DNA of 64,000 bases from Pseudalkalibacillus decolorationis (GCF_024609785.1 NZ_JANHJQ010000002.1:186001-250000); one strand, 5' to 3'. Shown: positions 19,504-28,762, counted from the stretch's first letter. Made by a program: numbers and translations. The notes: generated from the sequence alone by a model not told the origin.

Positions 19504-19519
19504 CTATGTTACAACATAG
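19504..19519 (-). promoter_or_regulatory. Candidate repressor operator of the MFS gene
   Basis: CTATGTT-AC-AACATAG is a perfect 7-bp inverted repeat 38 bp upstream of the MFS start, a usual position for a TetR or MarR-type operator. The cognate regulator is not identified. Confidence 0.4.
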
Positions 19520-19640
19520 TATTGACCAGTGGGAGTATTTTGCTCAACCATTGCATTAAAATTGATTGTAAGAGCATGATTTTCGACAGACTAAAAATCG
19601 TTCGGTAGTATAAAAGTTGAAAGCTTAAGGAGGTTATCTT

Positions 19641-20087
19641 ATGGCACAACATAAGTTTATGTTAAAAGCAGATTGGCCAGGGTCGCGTAATGATGTAGGT
19701 GAGATTGAAACTAAGAATCTAAAAACGAAAGTGTCGATTCCGACTGAAATGGACGGTCCTGGAATCGGAACGAATCCGGATGAAATGCTGTTAGGAGCGG
19801 CGGCCACGTGCTATCTCATAACGTTAGCCGCTATGATGGAGCGGAGTAAACTGAAGAAGAATCAATTGAAAATGGAATCAGAAGGTATTGTAGATGTAAC
19901 GAATAATGTGCTAACCTATCAGAAAATTATTCATCGTCCACATATTGTCTTGAAAGCAGATGCAACTGAAAAAGATCAAGAGAAGGCACTTAAACTTGCT
20001 AAAAAAGCCGAGAGTTCATGTATGATCTCACGTGCGGTAAAAGATAATGTAACGATTGAATTGGAGCCGAAAATTCAAATAGGGTAA
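19641..20087 (+). CDS. OsmC/Ohr family thiol peroxidase-like protein
   Basis: This 148-residue protein carries both conserved cysteines of the OsmC fold (Cys57 in GAAATCYLITLA and Cys127 in AESSCMISRAV). It belongs to the SACOL1771-like subgroup, starting MAQHKFMLKADWPG. Family members reduce organic hydroperoxides. AAGGAGG precedes the ATG. It is monocistronic, with a terminator about 80 bp downstream. Confidence 0.92.
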   Translation: MAQHKFMLKADWPGSRNDVGEIETKNLKTKVSIPTEMDGPGIGTNPDEMLLGAAATCYLITLAAMMERSKLKKNQLKMESEGIVDVTNNVLTYQKIIHRPHIVLKADATEKDQEKALKLAKKAESSCMISRAVKDNVTIELEPKIQIG

Positions 20088-20167
20088 TCTTGAATGGTTC
20101 AACGATTCTGGTTATGAATTTATTCTTTAAAATCTTGCATTTACAGTTAAAAATTCAATTTTCCCCT

Positions 20168-20207
20168 CCCAAGTTCTCAGTGTTATAAACAAGAACTTGG
20201 GCTTTTA
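20168..20207 (+). terminator. Terminator after the OsmC gene
   Basis: A perfect 10-bp stem CCCAAGTTCT/AGAACTTGGG is followed by CTTTTACTTT. Confidence 0.85.
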
Positions 20208-20360
20208 CTTTGGGTTCGAGTTCTTTAATCATTTTTGTTATTCATCTCTTCCTCAACCGAAATGATTTCTCTACACACAGCCTTGCATTTAATCTTGTTT
20301 TTACTTTCACTTAACTTCATTTAGGATTTGAATTTATTTCTCATTCCCTTTTTGAAGGCT

Positions 20361-20577
20361 CTATTGTTGATAGGATCTAATGAAACGGCGATCAATCCGA
20401 TTTTTTAATTTCCACACCCACTTTCCATACAGGATTCTTCCTTTATATAAAAGCATACCCGTTTTATCGCCTGTCGAAAGAATCGATAACGTTGAGGGCG
20501 GTGGTTTATATGTTCTCCCCGTTCCGTCGCTTAAAAAGCCTTTTATTGCCTGCTTCAACTAACAATAACTTTTTCAA
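20361..20577 (-). pseudogene. Remnant of an NAD(P)/FAD-dependent oxidoreductase with internal deletion
   Basis: From a TTG at 20577 (GAAAGG upstream) the frame reads MKKLLLVEAGNKRLF, the typical first strand of a flavoprotein Rossmann fold. It then stops within 25 codons. The +1 frame continues to 20361 as a 55-residue tail (PPPSTLSILSTGDKTGMLLYKG...KWVWKLKNRIDRRFIRSYQ) that resembles the C-terminus of the same kind of enzyme. I read this as one gene of about 1 kb collapsed by a large internal deletion that joined its two ends out of frame. The family assignment rests on pattern memory only. Confidence 0.5.
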
Positions 20578-20607
20578 CGAAAACGTCCTTTCTTCTGATC
20601 TCTTAGA

Positions 20608-21276
20608 TCAAACGAGTTTTGGCAGTTCCGTTAAATCATCAATCACCGCATCCGGTTGAAATCCGAGTTCATCCATGGTGCCACCAGACCGGTTGACCCA
20701 TGCCGTGTGAAACCCAAAGTTGGCAGTACCGCTGATGTCCCATGTATTCGAAGACAAAAATAATACTTCTTCTCTCTTCACTGGAATCCTGTCAAGTACA
20801 TACGTATAGGAGGCTGGTGCAGGTTTATATTGTTTGACATGATCGGCACTAATTACTTCATTAAGAAATTCAGTAAATTTATATTTTTCAATGAGCGGGT
20901 CAATCATATTATGTGAACCATTCGTAAATATCGCCAGCGTCTTTCCCGTTAATTGCGGTAAGACATCGTGAACTTCATCGTACGGCTTTAATTCAAGGTA
21001 TGCCTTCATTAATCTAGCTTCTTTCCCGCTGTCTAATGTCAGCCTTAATTCTTTACATGCAAAACGAAGGGCGTCTCTCGTTACCTCAACGAAAGGACGA
21101 TACCTTCCCATTAGAGAACGCAAAAAGGAATACTCCAGCTGCTTTTGCCGCCAAATTTGGCTGATCTTGTCTCCCTTATTTGGAAAAGCCTCGTGACATG
21201 CTTCTATGACTGAGTGAACATCAAACAAAGTACCGTAGGCATCAAAAACGATCGCTTTTACTGAACCAAAATTCAT
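20608..21276 (-). CDS. Haloacid dehalogenase, type II
   Basis: This is a 222-residue HAD-superfamily hydrolase. The nucleophile motif is AIVFDAYGTLFDV (Asp12), then LEYSFLRSLMGRY carries the substrate-side arginine. TNGSHNMI is motif II, KYKPAPASYTYVLD is the lysine motif, and FLSSNTWDISGTANFGF is the type II dehalogenase signature. The expected reaction is hydrolysis of 2-haloacids to 2-hydroxyacids, though many annotated members act on other small acids. GGGAGGAAGAGG precedes the ATG. Confidence 0.9.
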   Translation of the reverse strand: MNFGSVKAIVFDAYGTLFDVHSVIEACHEAFPNKGDKISQIWRQKQLEYSFLRSLMGRYRPFVEVTRDALRFACKELRLTLDSGKEARLMKAYLELKPYDEVHDVLPQLTGKTLAIFTNGSHNMIDPLIEKYKFTEFLNEVISADHVKQYKPAPASYTYVLDRIPVKREEVLFLSSNTWDISGTANFGFHTAWVNRSGGTMDELGFQPDAVIDDLTELPKLV

Positions 21277-21808
21277 TACCTCTTCCTCCCTATCATAGCT
21301 TCCAATCTCTTTCCGATTATACTTGTATATTCTTCTTTATCTTTTGCCTCAAAATGGCCTTTCGTTTTCGAAAAATAAAATACATCTAAAATCCATGATG
21401 AATCGTATTCAAGAACACCCCCTTCAGCATTTCATTATAAAAATTAATTCATTTTTTGTATGTAAGATGAATTACAAACCGGGTTTTCCGGAATGCGCCT
21501 TTCTTCTTCATACCACTCTTTGTAATCATAACTTTTAAGAATTGCTTTGAACATGATTACAAGTAATAATAATCAACATTGATCAATTAGATAACACGAA
21601 ACCCTTTCAGCGTGTTTCTATGCTTCACAACCATTATTTTGGCGGATTCTCGTTGGTGACAAATTTAGTAAGCTACCTTACATCTTTCCCAACGTAAGAT
21701 GGTTATAATGTAGATTATGGTTTTCTAGTTGACTATTTTTTATTACATACGGCTATTGACAAGAAACAAAAGAGCCTTCTTACAACTCAAATAAGGAGCT
21801 AAAATCTA
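21277..21808. other. 532 bp intergenic region
   Basis: No convincing gene is present; a 71-codon plus frame has no ribosome site and no recognisable sequence. It separates two divergent genes and must hold their promoters. Confidence 0.5.
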
Positions 21809-22480
21809 ATGGAAATTTCAAAAAAACAGATTAATTTTACTCTTGTTGCAGGTACCATTGTTCTTATTTTCTGGTTGAGTCATTCCTATCTAAATTTCAC
21901 TACAGAACAAATTCGCGATTGGATTTTATCGTTTGGATTGATTGCTCCGATTATTTTTATGGCTGTTTATACGATTAGGCCATTGGTGTTCTTTCCGGCC
22001 TCAGTTCTTTCATTGGCTGGCGGATTGGCTTTCGGTGCTTTATGGTGAACGATTTATACAGTCATCGGGGCAACTGCAGGGGCTGTTTTATCTTTTTTGG
22101 TAGCGCGTCATTTAGGAAAAAACATCGCACATCATAAAGGAAAAGGCAATTTAGCCAAAATACAGCATCAATTAGACAGGAACGGATTTTATTACGTCCT
22201 GATGTTACGATTTATTCCGCTTATCAACTTTGATTTAATTAGTTACTGCTCAGGTATTTCAAAAGTTCGTTTCCGGTCGTTCTTTTTCGGCACGCTGATT
22301 GGGATCATACCCGGTACGTTTGCTTATAATTTTTTAGGCAGCAGTTTCGTGGACAGTAACCCTACAGTCATTGTAACCGCAATCGTTGTCTTTATCTTTC
22401 TGTCAGTCGTACCTATTCTCGTTAAAAGATGGCTAAGTCATAAATCAAACCTGGATTTACCGGGGAATGATGGAAAGTAA
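21809..22480 (+). pseudogene. TVP38/TMEM64 (DedA-like, VTT domain) membrane protein split by one in-frame TGA
   Basis: The 224-codon frame is continuous except for a single TGA at 22046-22048. The part before it ends FFPASVLSLAGGLAFGALW, and the same frame resumes TIYTVIGATAGAVLSFLVAR, so one glycine codon (GGA) seems to have become TGA. About six membrane helices and the VTT core (LRFIPLINFDLISYCSGISKVRFRSFFFGTLIGIIPGTFAYNFLG, split over the second part) are otherwise intact. AAGGAGC precedes the ATG. The family is thought to move lipids across membranes. The alternatives are a recent nonsense mutation, a sequence error or inefficient readthrough. Confidence 0.85.
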
Positions 22481-22546
22481 ACATCGTTAAATTTAATAAT
22501 TGCTTATGAATCATTTCCGTTTCCAAGTACCGGTATTAAACAAAAA

Positions 22547-22585
22547 AAGGGGTAATAAGCTCCCATAAAGTTATGATTACCCCTT
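22547..22585 (-). terminator. Terminator between convergent genes
   Basis: A 10-bp stem AAGGGGTAAT/ATTACCCCTT reads on the minus strand into TTTTTTTG. It serves the membrane protein at 22608. Confidence 0.85.
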
Positions 22586-22607
22586 AAAGGTCGTTTGTTT
22601 TTAAAAT

Positions 22608-23060
22608 CTATTGACTTACGTTTTTAGAAGCTGTAACTTTGCCTCCACGTAAATTTTTTTGATAAACAAAACTTAAAATTAACGCAAACATGATGTGGGT
22701 TGCCAGATTCATCAATTGCGGCGGTGTAAAGGCAGCTGCCAAGGATGTCCCCATTCCCATCATTAATGGCATCATCAAAAGCGGCCCTACAATCCAGATC
22801 ATAACACCATAAACAATACCAAAGAGGTAAACCTTCTTAATATTTGTTGCCATCATTCCAAAAGCGGCTCCAAAAACGATACTAATGACCATATGAATCA
22901 TCCAGCCCACCGCAATACTTTGACTTCCCATCATTCCAGCAATCATTGGCATTTTTCCCATCATTTGCATCAAAATTCCGAAAACAATTCCGGCTACAAT
23001 TCCTCCGACAACACTAGCCTTTAACGAACGCATCAAATTTGATTTTTGTGGATCACTCAT
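22608..23060 (-). CDS. Methionine-rich integral membrane protein, unknown
   Basis: This 150-residue protein has four membrane helices. Met and Gly dominate the segments around residues 30-50 and 96-112 (MMGKMPMIAGMMG, LLMMPLMMGMG). The start at 23060 is used since AAGGAG stands eight bases upstream; a GTG at 23069 abuts the ribosome site. Methionine-rich membrane helices can bind soft metals, but nothing else supports that here. It lies upstream of, and in line with, the YeeE/YedE gene direction but has its own terminator. Confidence 0.75.
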   Translation of the reverse strand: MSDPQKSNLMRSLKASVVGGIVAGIVFGILMQMMGKMPMIAGMMGSQSIAVGWMIHMVISIVFGAAFGMMATNIKKVYLFGIVYGVMIWIVGPLLMMPLMMGMGTSLAAAFTPPQLMNLATHIMFALILSFVYQKNLRGGKVTASKNVSQ

Positions 23061-23194
23061 TCCATTCACTCCTTTTCAAAGGTTAGTTTTATGATAAAAC
23101 AAAAGCATCGAAAAATTCTGTAACATGGATTACAAAGTATTGAATAAGATTTTTCCACATAAGTTTATTTTCTGTGTAAAACCATTAGAGTCAA

Positions 23195-23232
23195 TTAAAA
23201 AAGCCTGTCAATCCCTTTAAGGATGACAGGCT
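23195..23232 (-). terminator. Terminator of the YeeE/YedE gene
   Basis: AGCCTGTCA/TGACAGGCT stem with TTTTTTAATT following on the minus strand. Confidence 0.88.
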
Positions 23233-23239
23233 AACCTTA

Positions 23240-24493
23240 TTAACAAAACGTGTCTTTTGGTTTTGGTACTGACATGCCAAACATCGGGCGTAAATACAGT
23301 GCAATAAATGTTCCTGCAAGCGCCATGACCATCCATACCCAGCCGTGCAGGCTAAAGGATGCAATGCCACCGAAATATGCGCCGATGTTACAACCGAAAG
23401 CAATACGAGCACCGTAACCCATCAAAAGGCCGCCAATGATTGCAGCTGAAGCTCGTTTAAGTCCAACTTTTTTAAGCGCAAAGACACCGCCCGCAGCTGA
23501 AGCAAGAAATGCGCCGAGTATGACGCCAAAATTCAATACACTTGTTGAATCGGCAAATACGGATTGATTCAATACAGCTGCACGTTCACCGGACCAATAA
23601 ACCCATTGTGTGACATCGATCCCGAGAGCTGCTGCCGCTTTTGAACCCCAGAGTGCAAACGCTGATGTAACGCCCCACGGATTTCCCCTTACGATTAATG
23701 TGATCGCATTTAACACTGCTAAAGCAATCGCAGCCGTCCATAATGGCCAGGATCCACGGAGAATACGAATCCAGCCTTTTCCGCTGGGCAGTGGTTTCAC
23801 CTTTGGAGGTCGACGCTTTTTCGCAATGACATAGGTAATGCCGAAAATGGCAGCAAACACTGCGATCTGCACAGCCCATGCGCCGAAATAACCAAGTCCG
23901 GTACTTGTTGCAAGTGAAATCGCCTCAAATGAAGGCGTTTCGTTCACCCAGAAATTCCAGTGCCATGCTCCGAGAACCGAACCAATGATAAAGGCGAATA
24001 GCGTTATAAACATGGCGGAACGTCCACCGCCGACTGCATAAAGTGTACCGGATGCACATCCGCCGCCAAGCTGCATACCAATGCCAAACAGGAAGGCTCC
24101 GACAATAACACTCGTTCCGACAGGGGAAACATACCCCGACGGTTCTGTGCCGAAAAGACCAATACCCATTGAAAGAATTGGCGCAAACAGTGTACATGCG
24201 ATAGCTAACATAACCATGTGTGCACGTAACGCTTCTCCGTTTCCTACAGAAAGCAAACGCCGGAACGCTGACGTAAATCCAAACCGCGCATGAAAAAGAG
24301 TATAACCTAACGCAAGCCCAATCCATAATGTAAGGCTCTGTTGGATTCCTGCGACATTGAAGGCAGCCAAGCTCAATAACATGGCCGTTATAATGCCCCC
24401 CGTAATCATAAGCGATTGAGGAGAGGGAAGCCCTGGATGTTTTAATTCTTTATCTGTTTTCGCTAGTGGTTGTTGCATTGACACCTTAATCAC
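23240..24493 (-). CDS. YeeE/YedE family thiosulfate (sulfur) transporter
   Basis: This is a 417-residue protein with about 10-12 helices in two pseudo-repeats. It has the conserved cysteine motifs of the YeeE/YedE (TsuA) fold: GMQLGGGCASGTLYAVGGG in the first half and RIAFGCNIGAYFGGIASFSLHGW in the second. TsuA takes up thiosulfate through these cysteines. The start is either GTG 24493 or ATG 24478; the ribosome site is weak for both. No TusA-like partner gene is adjacent. Confidence 0.9.
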   Translation of the reverse strand: MIKVSMQQPLAKTDKELKHPGLPSPQSLMITGGIITAMLLSLAAFNVAGIQQSLTLWIGLALGYTLFHARFGFTSAFRRLLSVGNGEALRAHMVMLAIACTLFAPILSMGIGLFGTEPSGYVSPVGTSVIVGAFLFGIGMQLGGGCASGTLYAVGGGRSAMFITLFAFIIGSVLGAWHWNFWVNETPSFEAISLATSTGLGYFGAWAVQIAVFAAIFGITYVIAKKRRPPKVKPLPSGKGWIRILRGSWPLWTAAIALAVLNAITLIVRGNPWGVTSAFALWGSKAAAALGIDVTQWVYWSGERAAVLNQSVFADSTSVLNFGVILGAFLASAAGGVFALKKVGLKRASAAIIGGLLMGYGARIAFGCNIGAYFGGIASFSLHGWVWMVMALAGTFIALYLRPMFGMSVPKPKDTFC

Positions 24494-24657
24494 CCTATTC
24501 CTATAAATTTAATCGGAAATCATTGAATGTCTTATATTTTACTGTAGGGACGAGTATGGTGTAAACAATTATGCTCAGTAACATAGGAATAGATCTCATT
24601 CTTTAGCTAAGTCTTCAGCCAAACTCTGAACCCCATTAGGCCTTATTCTATTAAAAA

Positions 24658-24702
24658 TAAAACCAGCAGTCTGTATCTTAGGTTAGTAAGATGTAGACTG
24701 CT
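24658..24702 (-). terminator. fabH terminator
   Basis: AGCAGTCT..ATCTTA/TAAGAT..AGACTGCT forms a long hairpin. The minus strand continues GGTTTTATTTTT. Confidence 0.8.
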
Positions 24703-24768
24703 AATAAAAGTCAGTATATTTATTTATTTCAAATAGCTAATGCATTGATGTGGCGAATTTGACGGAGG

Positions 24769-25782
24769 TCATGACCTACTATAGCTATTTGGGTTAACAT
24801 CCCATTTGATCAGCATACCCATATGTGTTAATCCACCACCAAAGCCGTAAAGTAATACATACTGCCCATTCGTTAACTTTCCTTTTTCAATACCTAATTG
24901 TAGGGCCAAAGGAATCGTTGCGGAAGATGTGTTCCCAATATACTCTACACTATTGAGTGTTTTTTCAATCGGTATTAGAGACTTTTCACAAATGGATTCA
25001 ATCATTCTTAAATTCGCACTATGGGGTACAAACCAGTCTATGTCTGTTACTTGCATTTCAATGCCATCGAACAACCTTTCAATTCCTTCAGGTACTGTAC
25101 GAGTAGCCCACTTATACACCTCACGACCATTTTGGACGATGTTTCCTTTCCCATGTAAACTGACATCCTCCATTTTAGTTGACAGTCCACTACGGTATAG
25201 GTGTTTTCCCCCATTTCCTTTTGTCCCAAATACGGATTTGATAAAACTTGGATTCTTCTCATCATACTCAACCAGTGCTGCTCCAGCCCCGTCTCCAAAA
25301 AGAACACAAGTCGTCCTGTCTTCATAATCCGTAACTTTAGATAACGTTTCACCAGCTAATACTAGCACTTTTCGATGTAACCCAGACGTAATTAATCCAT
25401 TGGCTGCGTGTAGTGCATAGGTGAATCCAGCACATGTGGCATTCAAATCGAATGCAGCTGCATTTATAATATTGAACCTTTCTTGTATTTGGCATGCAAC
25501 ACTTGGAAATGGATAGTCAGGTGTAGTGGTCGAAACGATGATCAGATCGACATCCTCCACTGATTTATGATACGTGGTCATGAGATTTTCTACCGCTTTT
25601 ATACATAAATCTGACGTAAATTCCTCTTCTGAAGCAATTCTTCTTTCATGGATGCCAGTTCGCTGGACAATCCACTCATCGTTTGTTTCCACTATCTTTT
25701 CCATGTCCTGGTTTGTTAATTTCTTATCAGGTGCATACGTCCCTATTGCCGTGATTCTAGCCTTCGATTCAAGTCCATTCAT
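24769..25782 (-). CDS. fabH: Beta-ketoacyl-ACP synthase III
   Basis: This 337-residue KAS III has the full Cys-His-Asn triad: Cys117 in DLNATCAGF, His254 in FVPHSAN and Asn284 in YIGNTSSATIP. It condenses acyl-CoA primers with malonyl-ACP to start (branched) fatty acid synthesis. The gene stands alone, not next to fabF, like the second FabH of B. subtilis (FabHB). A FapR operator lies about 110 bp upstream of the start. GGGAGAG precedes the ATG. Confidence 0.95.
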   Translation of the reverse strand: MNGLESKARITAIGTYAPDKKLTNQDMEKIVETNDEWIVQRTGIHERRIASEEEFTSDLCIKAVENLMTTYHKSVEDVDLIIVSTTTPDYPFPSVACQIQERFNIINAAAFDLNATCAGFTYALHAANGLITSGLHRKVLVLAGETLSKVTDYEDRTTCVLFGDGAGAALVEYDEKNPSFIKSVFGTKGNGGKHLYRSGLSTKMEDVSLHGKGNIVQNGREVYKWATRTVPEGIERLFDGIEMQVTDIDWFVPHSANLRMIESICEKSLIPIEKTLNSVEYIGNTSSATIPLALQLGIEKGKLTNGQYVLLYGFGGGLTHMGMLIKWDVNPNSYSRS

Positions 25783-25890
25783 AAAGAATCTCTCCCTTGG
25801 TTGTAGTATAAGATGATATTACTTGGTCCTCTATTTTAGCTAGTGTCTTGATTAATTTATAAATGACAAACGACTTTTTATGACTAGATT

Positions 25891-25907
25891 TTAGTACCTG
25901 GTACTAA
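25891..25907 (-). promoter_or_regulatory. FapR operator upstream of fabH
   Basis: TTAGTACCTGGTACTAA is a 17-bp, near-perfect palindrome that matches the FapR box known from Bacillus fatty acid genes. FapR represses at this site and is released by malonyl-CoA. It directly abuts the -10 element. Confidence 0.88.
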
Positions 25908-25934
25908 TTATATGCAAAAAAATAAATATTACAA
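25907..25934 (-). promoter_or_regulatory. fabH promoter
   Basis: On the minus strand TTGTAA (25929-25934), a 16-bp spacer and TATAAT (25907-25912) form a sigma-A promoter whose -10 touches the FapR box, so bound FapR would block initiation. Confidence 0.7.
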
Positions 25935-26035
25935 TAAAAATGTCCCAAAAACCATTTTAATACGTAAATAATTCTTAATAATATGCCCTCTAGAAATCTT
26001 ATTGTCTGTTAAGTCTTTAGCGCCCCGATAATTTG

Positions 26036-26521
26036 TCAATGCTGCAAATCGATTGTGATTAATCCTTTACCAATTAAATTTGCAGAAACTGGTTTAAGGT
26101 CAAGCTCTCTTGCCCAAACAGAGAGTTGGCCAATATGGTGAATTTCATGTGCAATTACGTGGCGTAATACCTCACCATAAGTGTACTTTCGGTTTAGGTC
26201 CCATGGAGGAATTAAGATGTTATCCTCCATATCATCTGTCCATGTGTTTACGAATTCTTCTACTATAGGGTGGAATGATTCAGAAAGTTTGATAACTTGA
26301 TCAAGTGAGTTGTACTTTTCAAATGGTTCTTGAAAATCTGGCTTACCTTGTAAATCTTGAATCCAGCTGTACTCCACATCTGCAATATGAAATAGAGTTT
26401 CAAGGATTCCGCCAATTCCCCCAGTTCGGTTCCGTAACAATTCATCATTTGAAACTTGTTGACACCAGTTAAACCACTGATCTCGAATCATCCAATTATA
26501 TTCAAACATTGTTTTCATCAT
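26036..26521 (-). CDS. DinB-family metal-dependent protein
   Basis: This is a 161-residue four-helix DinB/YfiT-like protein. The three histidines that bind a metal in this fold are visible in LFHIADVEYSW and HVIAHEIHHIGQLSVWARE. DinB-fold proteins include thiol transferases that use bacillithiol; the exact activity is unknown. GGAGG is followed by two adjacent in-frame ATGs (26521 and 26518), the second being better spaced. Confidence 0.9.
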   Translation of the reverse strand: MMKTMFEYNWMIRDQWFNWCQQVSNDELLRNRTGGIGGILETLFHIADVEYSWIQDLQGKPDFQEPFEKYNSLDQVIKLSESFHPIVEEFVNTWTDDMEDNILIPPWDLNRKYTYGEVLRHVIAHEIHHIGQLSVWARELDLKPVSANLIGKGLITIDLQH

Positions 26522-26611
26522 AATCCTCCACTTTAAAAAGTCTTACTTTATTTTATTCTGGTAGAGTTTTATAATTCCTTCTTTCAATTCCTCGTACGCT
26601 GTTTACCCATC

Positions 26612-27808
26612 TTAAACAGTCTCAACCTCAGGTGTAAAAGAAGGTAATGGATCATTAAATTGAGTCCAATCTTTCTTCATTTCATCATCGGTTAAGAGGC
26701 ATCGATCTAGATGGTTCTCAACAGACTCTTGTTCCATTTCAATACCGATGAAGACAATTTCTTGAGTTCGATCACCAAATTGATTATCCCAATGCTTCTT
26801 AGCAGCAGGATCTTCCGCTAATAATCTTTCCTGTTCTTCCTTCGGATAGGTTGCAATCCACTCACCTGCTGCTTGAATAGAAATTGAAGTTCCTGCTTGT
26901 GAAATTAAGCCCGTTGTATCGTTTCTTGAAGCTAGCCAAAAGAAACCTTTTGCCCTAACTACTTCTACTGGCCATTTTTCTAGCCAGTTCATCAGACGCT
27001 CTGGGTGAAATGGTCGTTTTCTTTTATAAACGAAGGAACTAATTCCGTATTCTTCACTCTCAGGTGTGTGCTCTTCGTTTAATTCCTTGATCCACCCTGC
27101 CCCTTGGCTCGCTTTTTCGAAATCAAATAGATTCGTATCTAATACCTCATCAAGAGGAATGTTGCTGTGACTCGTTTCGATTACTTTAGCGGCCGGGTTC
27201 AGCTGTTTTAATACGGCCTGTAGCTCTTCTCGATCGTCAGCTTCTACTAGGTCCGTTTTATTTAATACAATGACGTCGGCAAATTCGATTTGGTCAATCA
27301 ATAAATCGATGACTTCTCTTGTATCCTGTTCATCTACTGCATGGTTTCGATCTAGTAAGCTCTCACCACCAGCAAAGTCATCCCAGAAACGATTTGCGTC
27401 AACTACAGTTACCATTGTATCAAGCTTACAATGGTTTGAAAGGTTAATTCCGAGTTCATCATCCTCATATGTAAAGCTCTGGGCAACAGGAATCGGTTCT
27501 GAAATTCCCGTTGATTCGATAACAATGTAGTCGATGTCTAATTTGGCTAGCTTCTCAACCTCTTGAATCAAATCCTCTCGTAATGTGCAACAAATACATC
27601 CGTTTTGAAGCTCTACTAGTTTTTCTTCCGTTCGACTGAAGCCACCTTGTTTCACCATCGAAGCATCGATGTTCACTTCACTCATGTCATTTACGATAAC
27701 GGCTACTTTCTTATCCTGTCTATTGTGAAGAATGTGATTTAACAATGTTGTCTTTCCAGATCCTAAATACCCACTTAATACGGTTACTGGAATTTTTTTG
27801 TTATACAT
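26612..27808 (-). CDS. yciC: COG0523 GTPase, zinc metallochaperone (YciC/ZigA type)
   Basis: This is a 398-residue G3E GTPase. It has Walker [13 protein letters not shown], the Zn-binding motif GCICCTL (Cys71, Cys73, Cys74), Walker B region [11 protein letters not shown], the NKTD specificity loop (LNKTDLV) and a C-terminal CobW domain ([12 protein letters not shown]). Relatives are induced in zinc starvation and hand zinc to essential enzymes. A Zur box and sigma-A promoter lie about 200 bp upstream, which supports this role directly. Confidence 0.93.
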   Translation of the reverse strand: MYNKKIPVTVLSGYLGSGKTTLLNHILHNRQDKKVAVIVNDMSEVNIDASMVKQGGFSRTEEKLVELQNGCICCTLREDLIQEVEKLAKLDIDYIVIESTGISEPIPVAQSFTYEDDELGINLSNHCKLDTMVTVVDANRFWDDFAGGESLLDRNHAVDEQDTREVIDLLIDQIEFADVIVLNKTDLVEADDREELQAVLKQLNPAAKVIETSHSNIPLDEVLDTNLFDFEKASQGAGWIKELNEEHTPESEEYGISSFVYKRKRPFHPERLMNWLEKWPVEVVRAKGFFWLASRNDTTGLISQAGTSISIQAAGEWIATYPKEEQERLLAEDPAAKKHWDNQFGDRTQEIVFIGIEMEQESVENHLDRCLLTDDEMKKDWTQFNDPLPSFTPEVETV

Positions 27809-28001
27809 TTAGCAAAACCTCCTGAATTTTAATATGTTCATTTATTGGTCGAAAATCTGATTACCAGCTTGACTTTTACATTCCTGGGACTTGCCCCTTG
27901 TATGTAAGCTCCCGAAAAAGCGATTCTAGACATTCTATATTTTCTTAAATAACCCTGAAAAACCCACCTCTCATAGATCATTAATTATTAAATTGACGTT
28001 A

Positions 28002-28021
28002 AAACGTAATGATTACGATTT
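28002..28021 (-). promoter_or_regulatory. Zur box of the COG0523 gene
   Basis: AAAACGTAAT and ATTACGATTT around a central G form a 9/10 inverted repeat matching the Bacillus Zur box (TCGTAAT-N-ATTACGA core). It sits just after the -10 element, where a bound repressor blocks transcription. Confidence 0.88.
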
Positions 28022-28032
28022 AATAATTACAA

Positions 28033-28061
28033 ATTATACAGACAATGACCTCATTTGTAAA
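28033..28061 (-). promoter_or_regulatory. Zur-controlled promoter
   Basis: TTTACA (28056-28061), a 17-bp spacer and TATAAT (28033-28038) on the minus strand. The 5' leader to the yciC start is about 215 nt. Confidence 0.75.
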
Positions 28062-28089
28062 CCAGTAACCTTAAAATACAATTTAAATA

Positions 28090-28119
28090 AAAAAAGCGGA
28101 CTTCACAATGAAGTCTGCT
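28090..28119 (-). terminator. Terminator of the GNAT gene
   Basis: AGCGGACTTCA-CAA-TGAAGTCTGCT hairpin, with TTTTTTTATTT following on the minus strand. Confidence 0.88.
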
Positions 28120-28258
28120 CTTTCCACTATATTAGATTCCGATTTATTATGGCTGCCAAGTCCTTTGCCATCCTAGGTACACGGCGGTGGTTATTTAGGA
28201 TCCCATTCAATTCCTTGGAGATGAATTTCCCTGAGGAAGTTGATCACTATTAAATGGA

Positions 28259-28762
28259 CTATGCCTGATTCCACACTATAGTTCCAGATTTATCATCATA
28301 ATCAATATCAATGTTGAAATTATGCTTCTCGTAAAAGTGTACAAGACGATCGACATGATCCCAGTCACGTTCTGCAATGTCGCCGGTGATGTAAGGAATG
28401 TTCTTGTCTTTAGCCAATTCTTTTAAATAGTTTATGCAAATGGAACCGTACCCTTTATTTTCAGGACCTTTAATGTCACCAATGTGAATGGTGTCTCGAT
28501 CCGGATACATCACCTGAATTGAAAAATCCCACTTTCCTTTAAAAGACGATTCGCAATCATTCAACATGATGTTGCAGCGGTCTTCTGAATCTGATTTAAA
28601 GACGATTACAAGGTTATCATCCTTTGTTTGATCAACCCCAATGACATCCCACTTTTTTGCGATTCGCTTCACATCTTCTTGCATACGGAAAACCTGGAAC
28701 TCTAATTCAACCGGATCTTTTTTTCGTTCCTGGGTGAATGGTTCTCTGAGTGCGAAAGACAT
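28259..28762 (-). CDS. GNAT-like N-acetyltransferase domain protein
   Basis: This is a 167-residue protein. The C-terminal half has the acetyl-CoA binding pattern of GNAT enzymes (GDIKGPENKGYGSICINYLKELAKDKN, then HFYEKHNFNID). The N-terminal 80 residues form a separate alpha/beta segment. The substrate is unknown. GGGAGG precedes the ATG. It lies upstream of, and in the same direction as, the Zur-controlled gene but is separated by its own terminator. Confidence 0.7.
   Translation of the reverse strand: MSFALREPFTQERKKDPVELEFQVFRMQEDVKRIAKKWDVIGVDQTKDDNLVIVFKSDSEDRCNIMLNDCESSFKGKWDFSIQVMYPDRDTIHIGDIKGPENKGYGSICINYLKELAKDKNIPYITGDIAERDWDHVDRLVHFYEKHNFNIDIDYDDKSGTIVWNQA

Noticed and set aside
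21323-21538. 71-codon plus-strand ORF in the intergenic region
   Set aside because: No ribosome site and random-looking protein.
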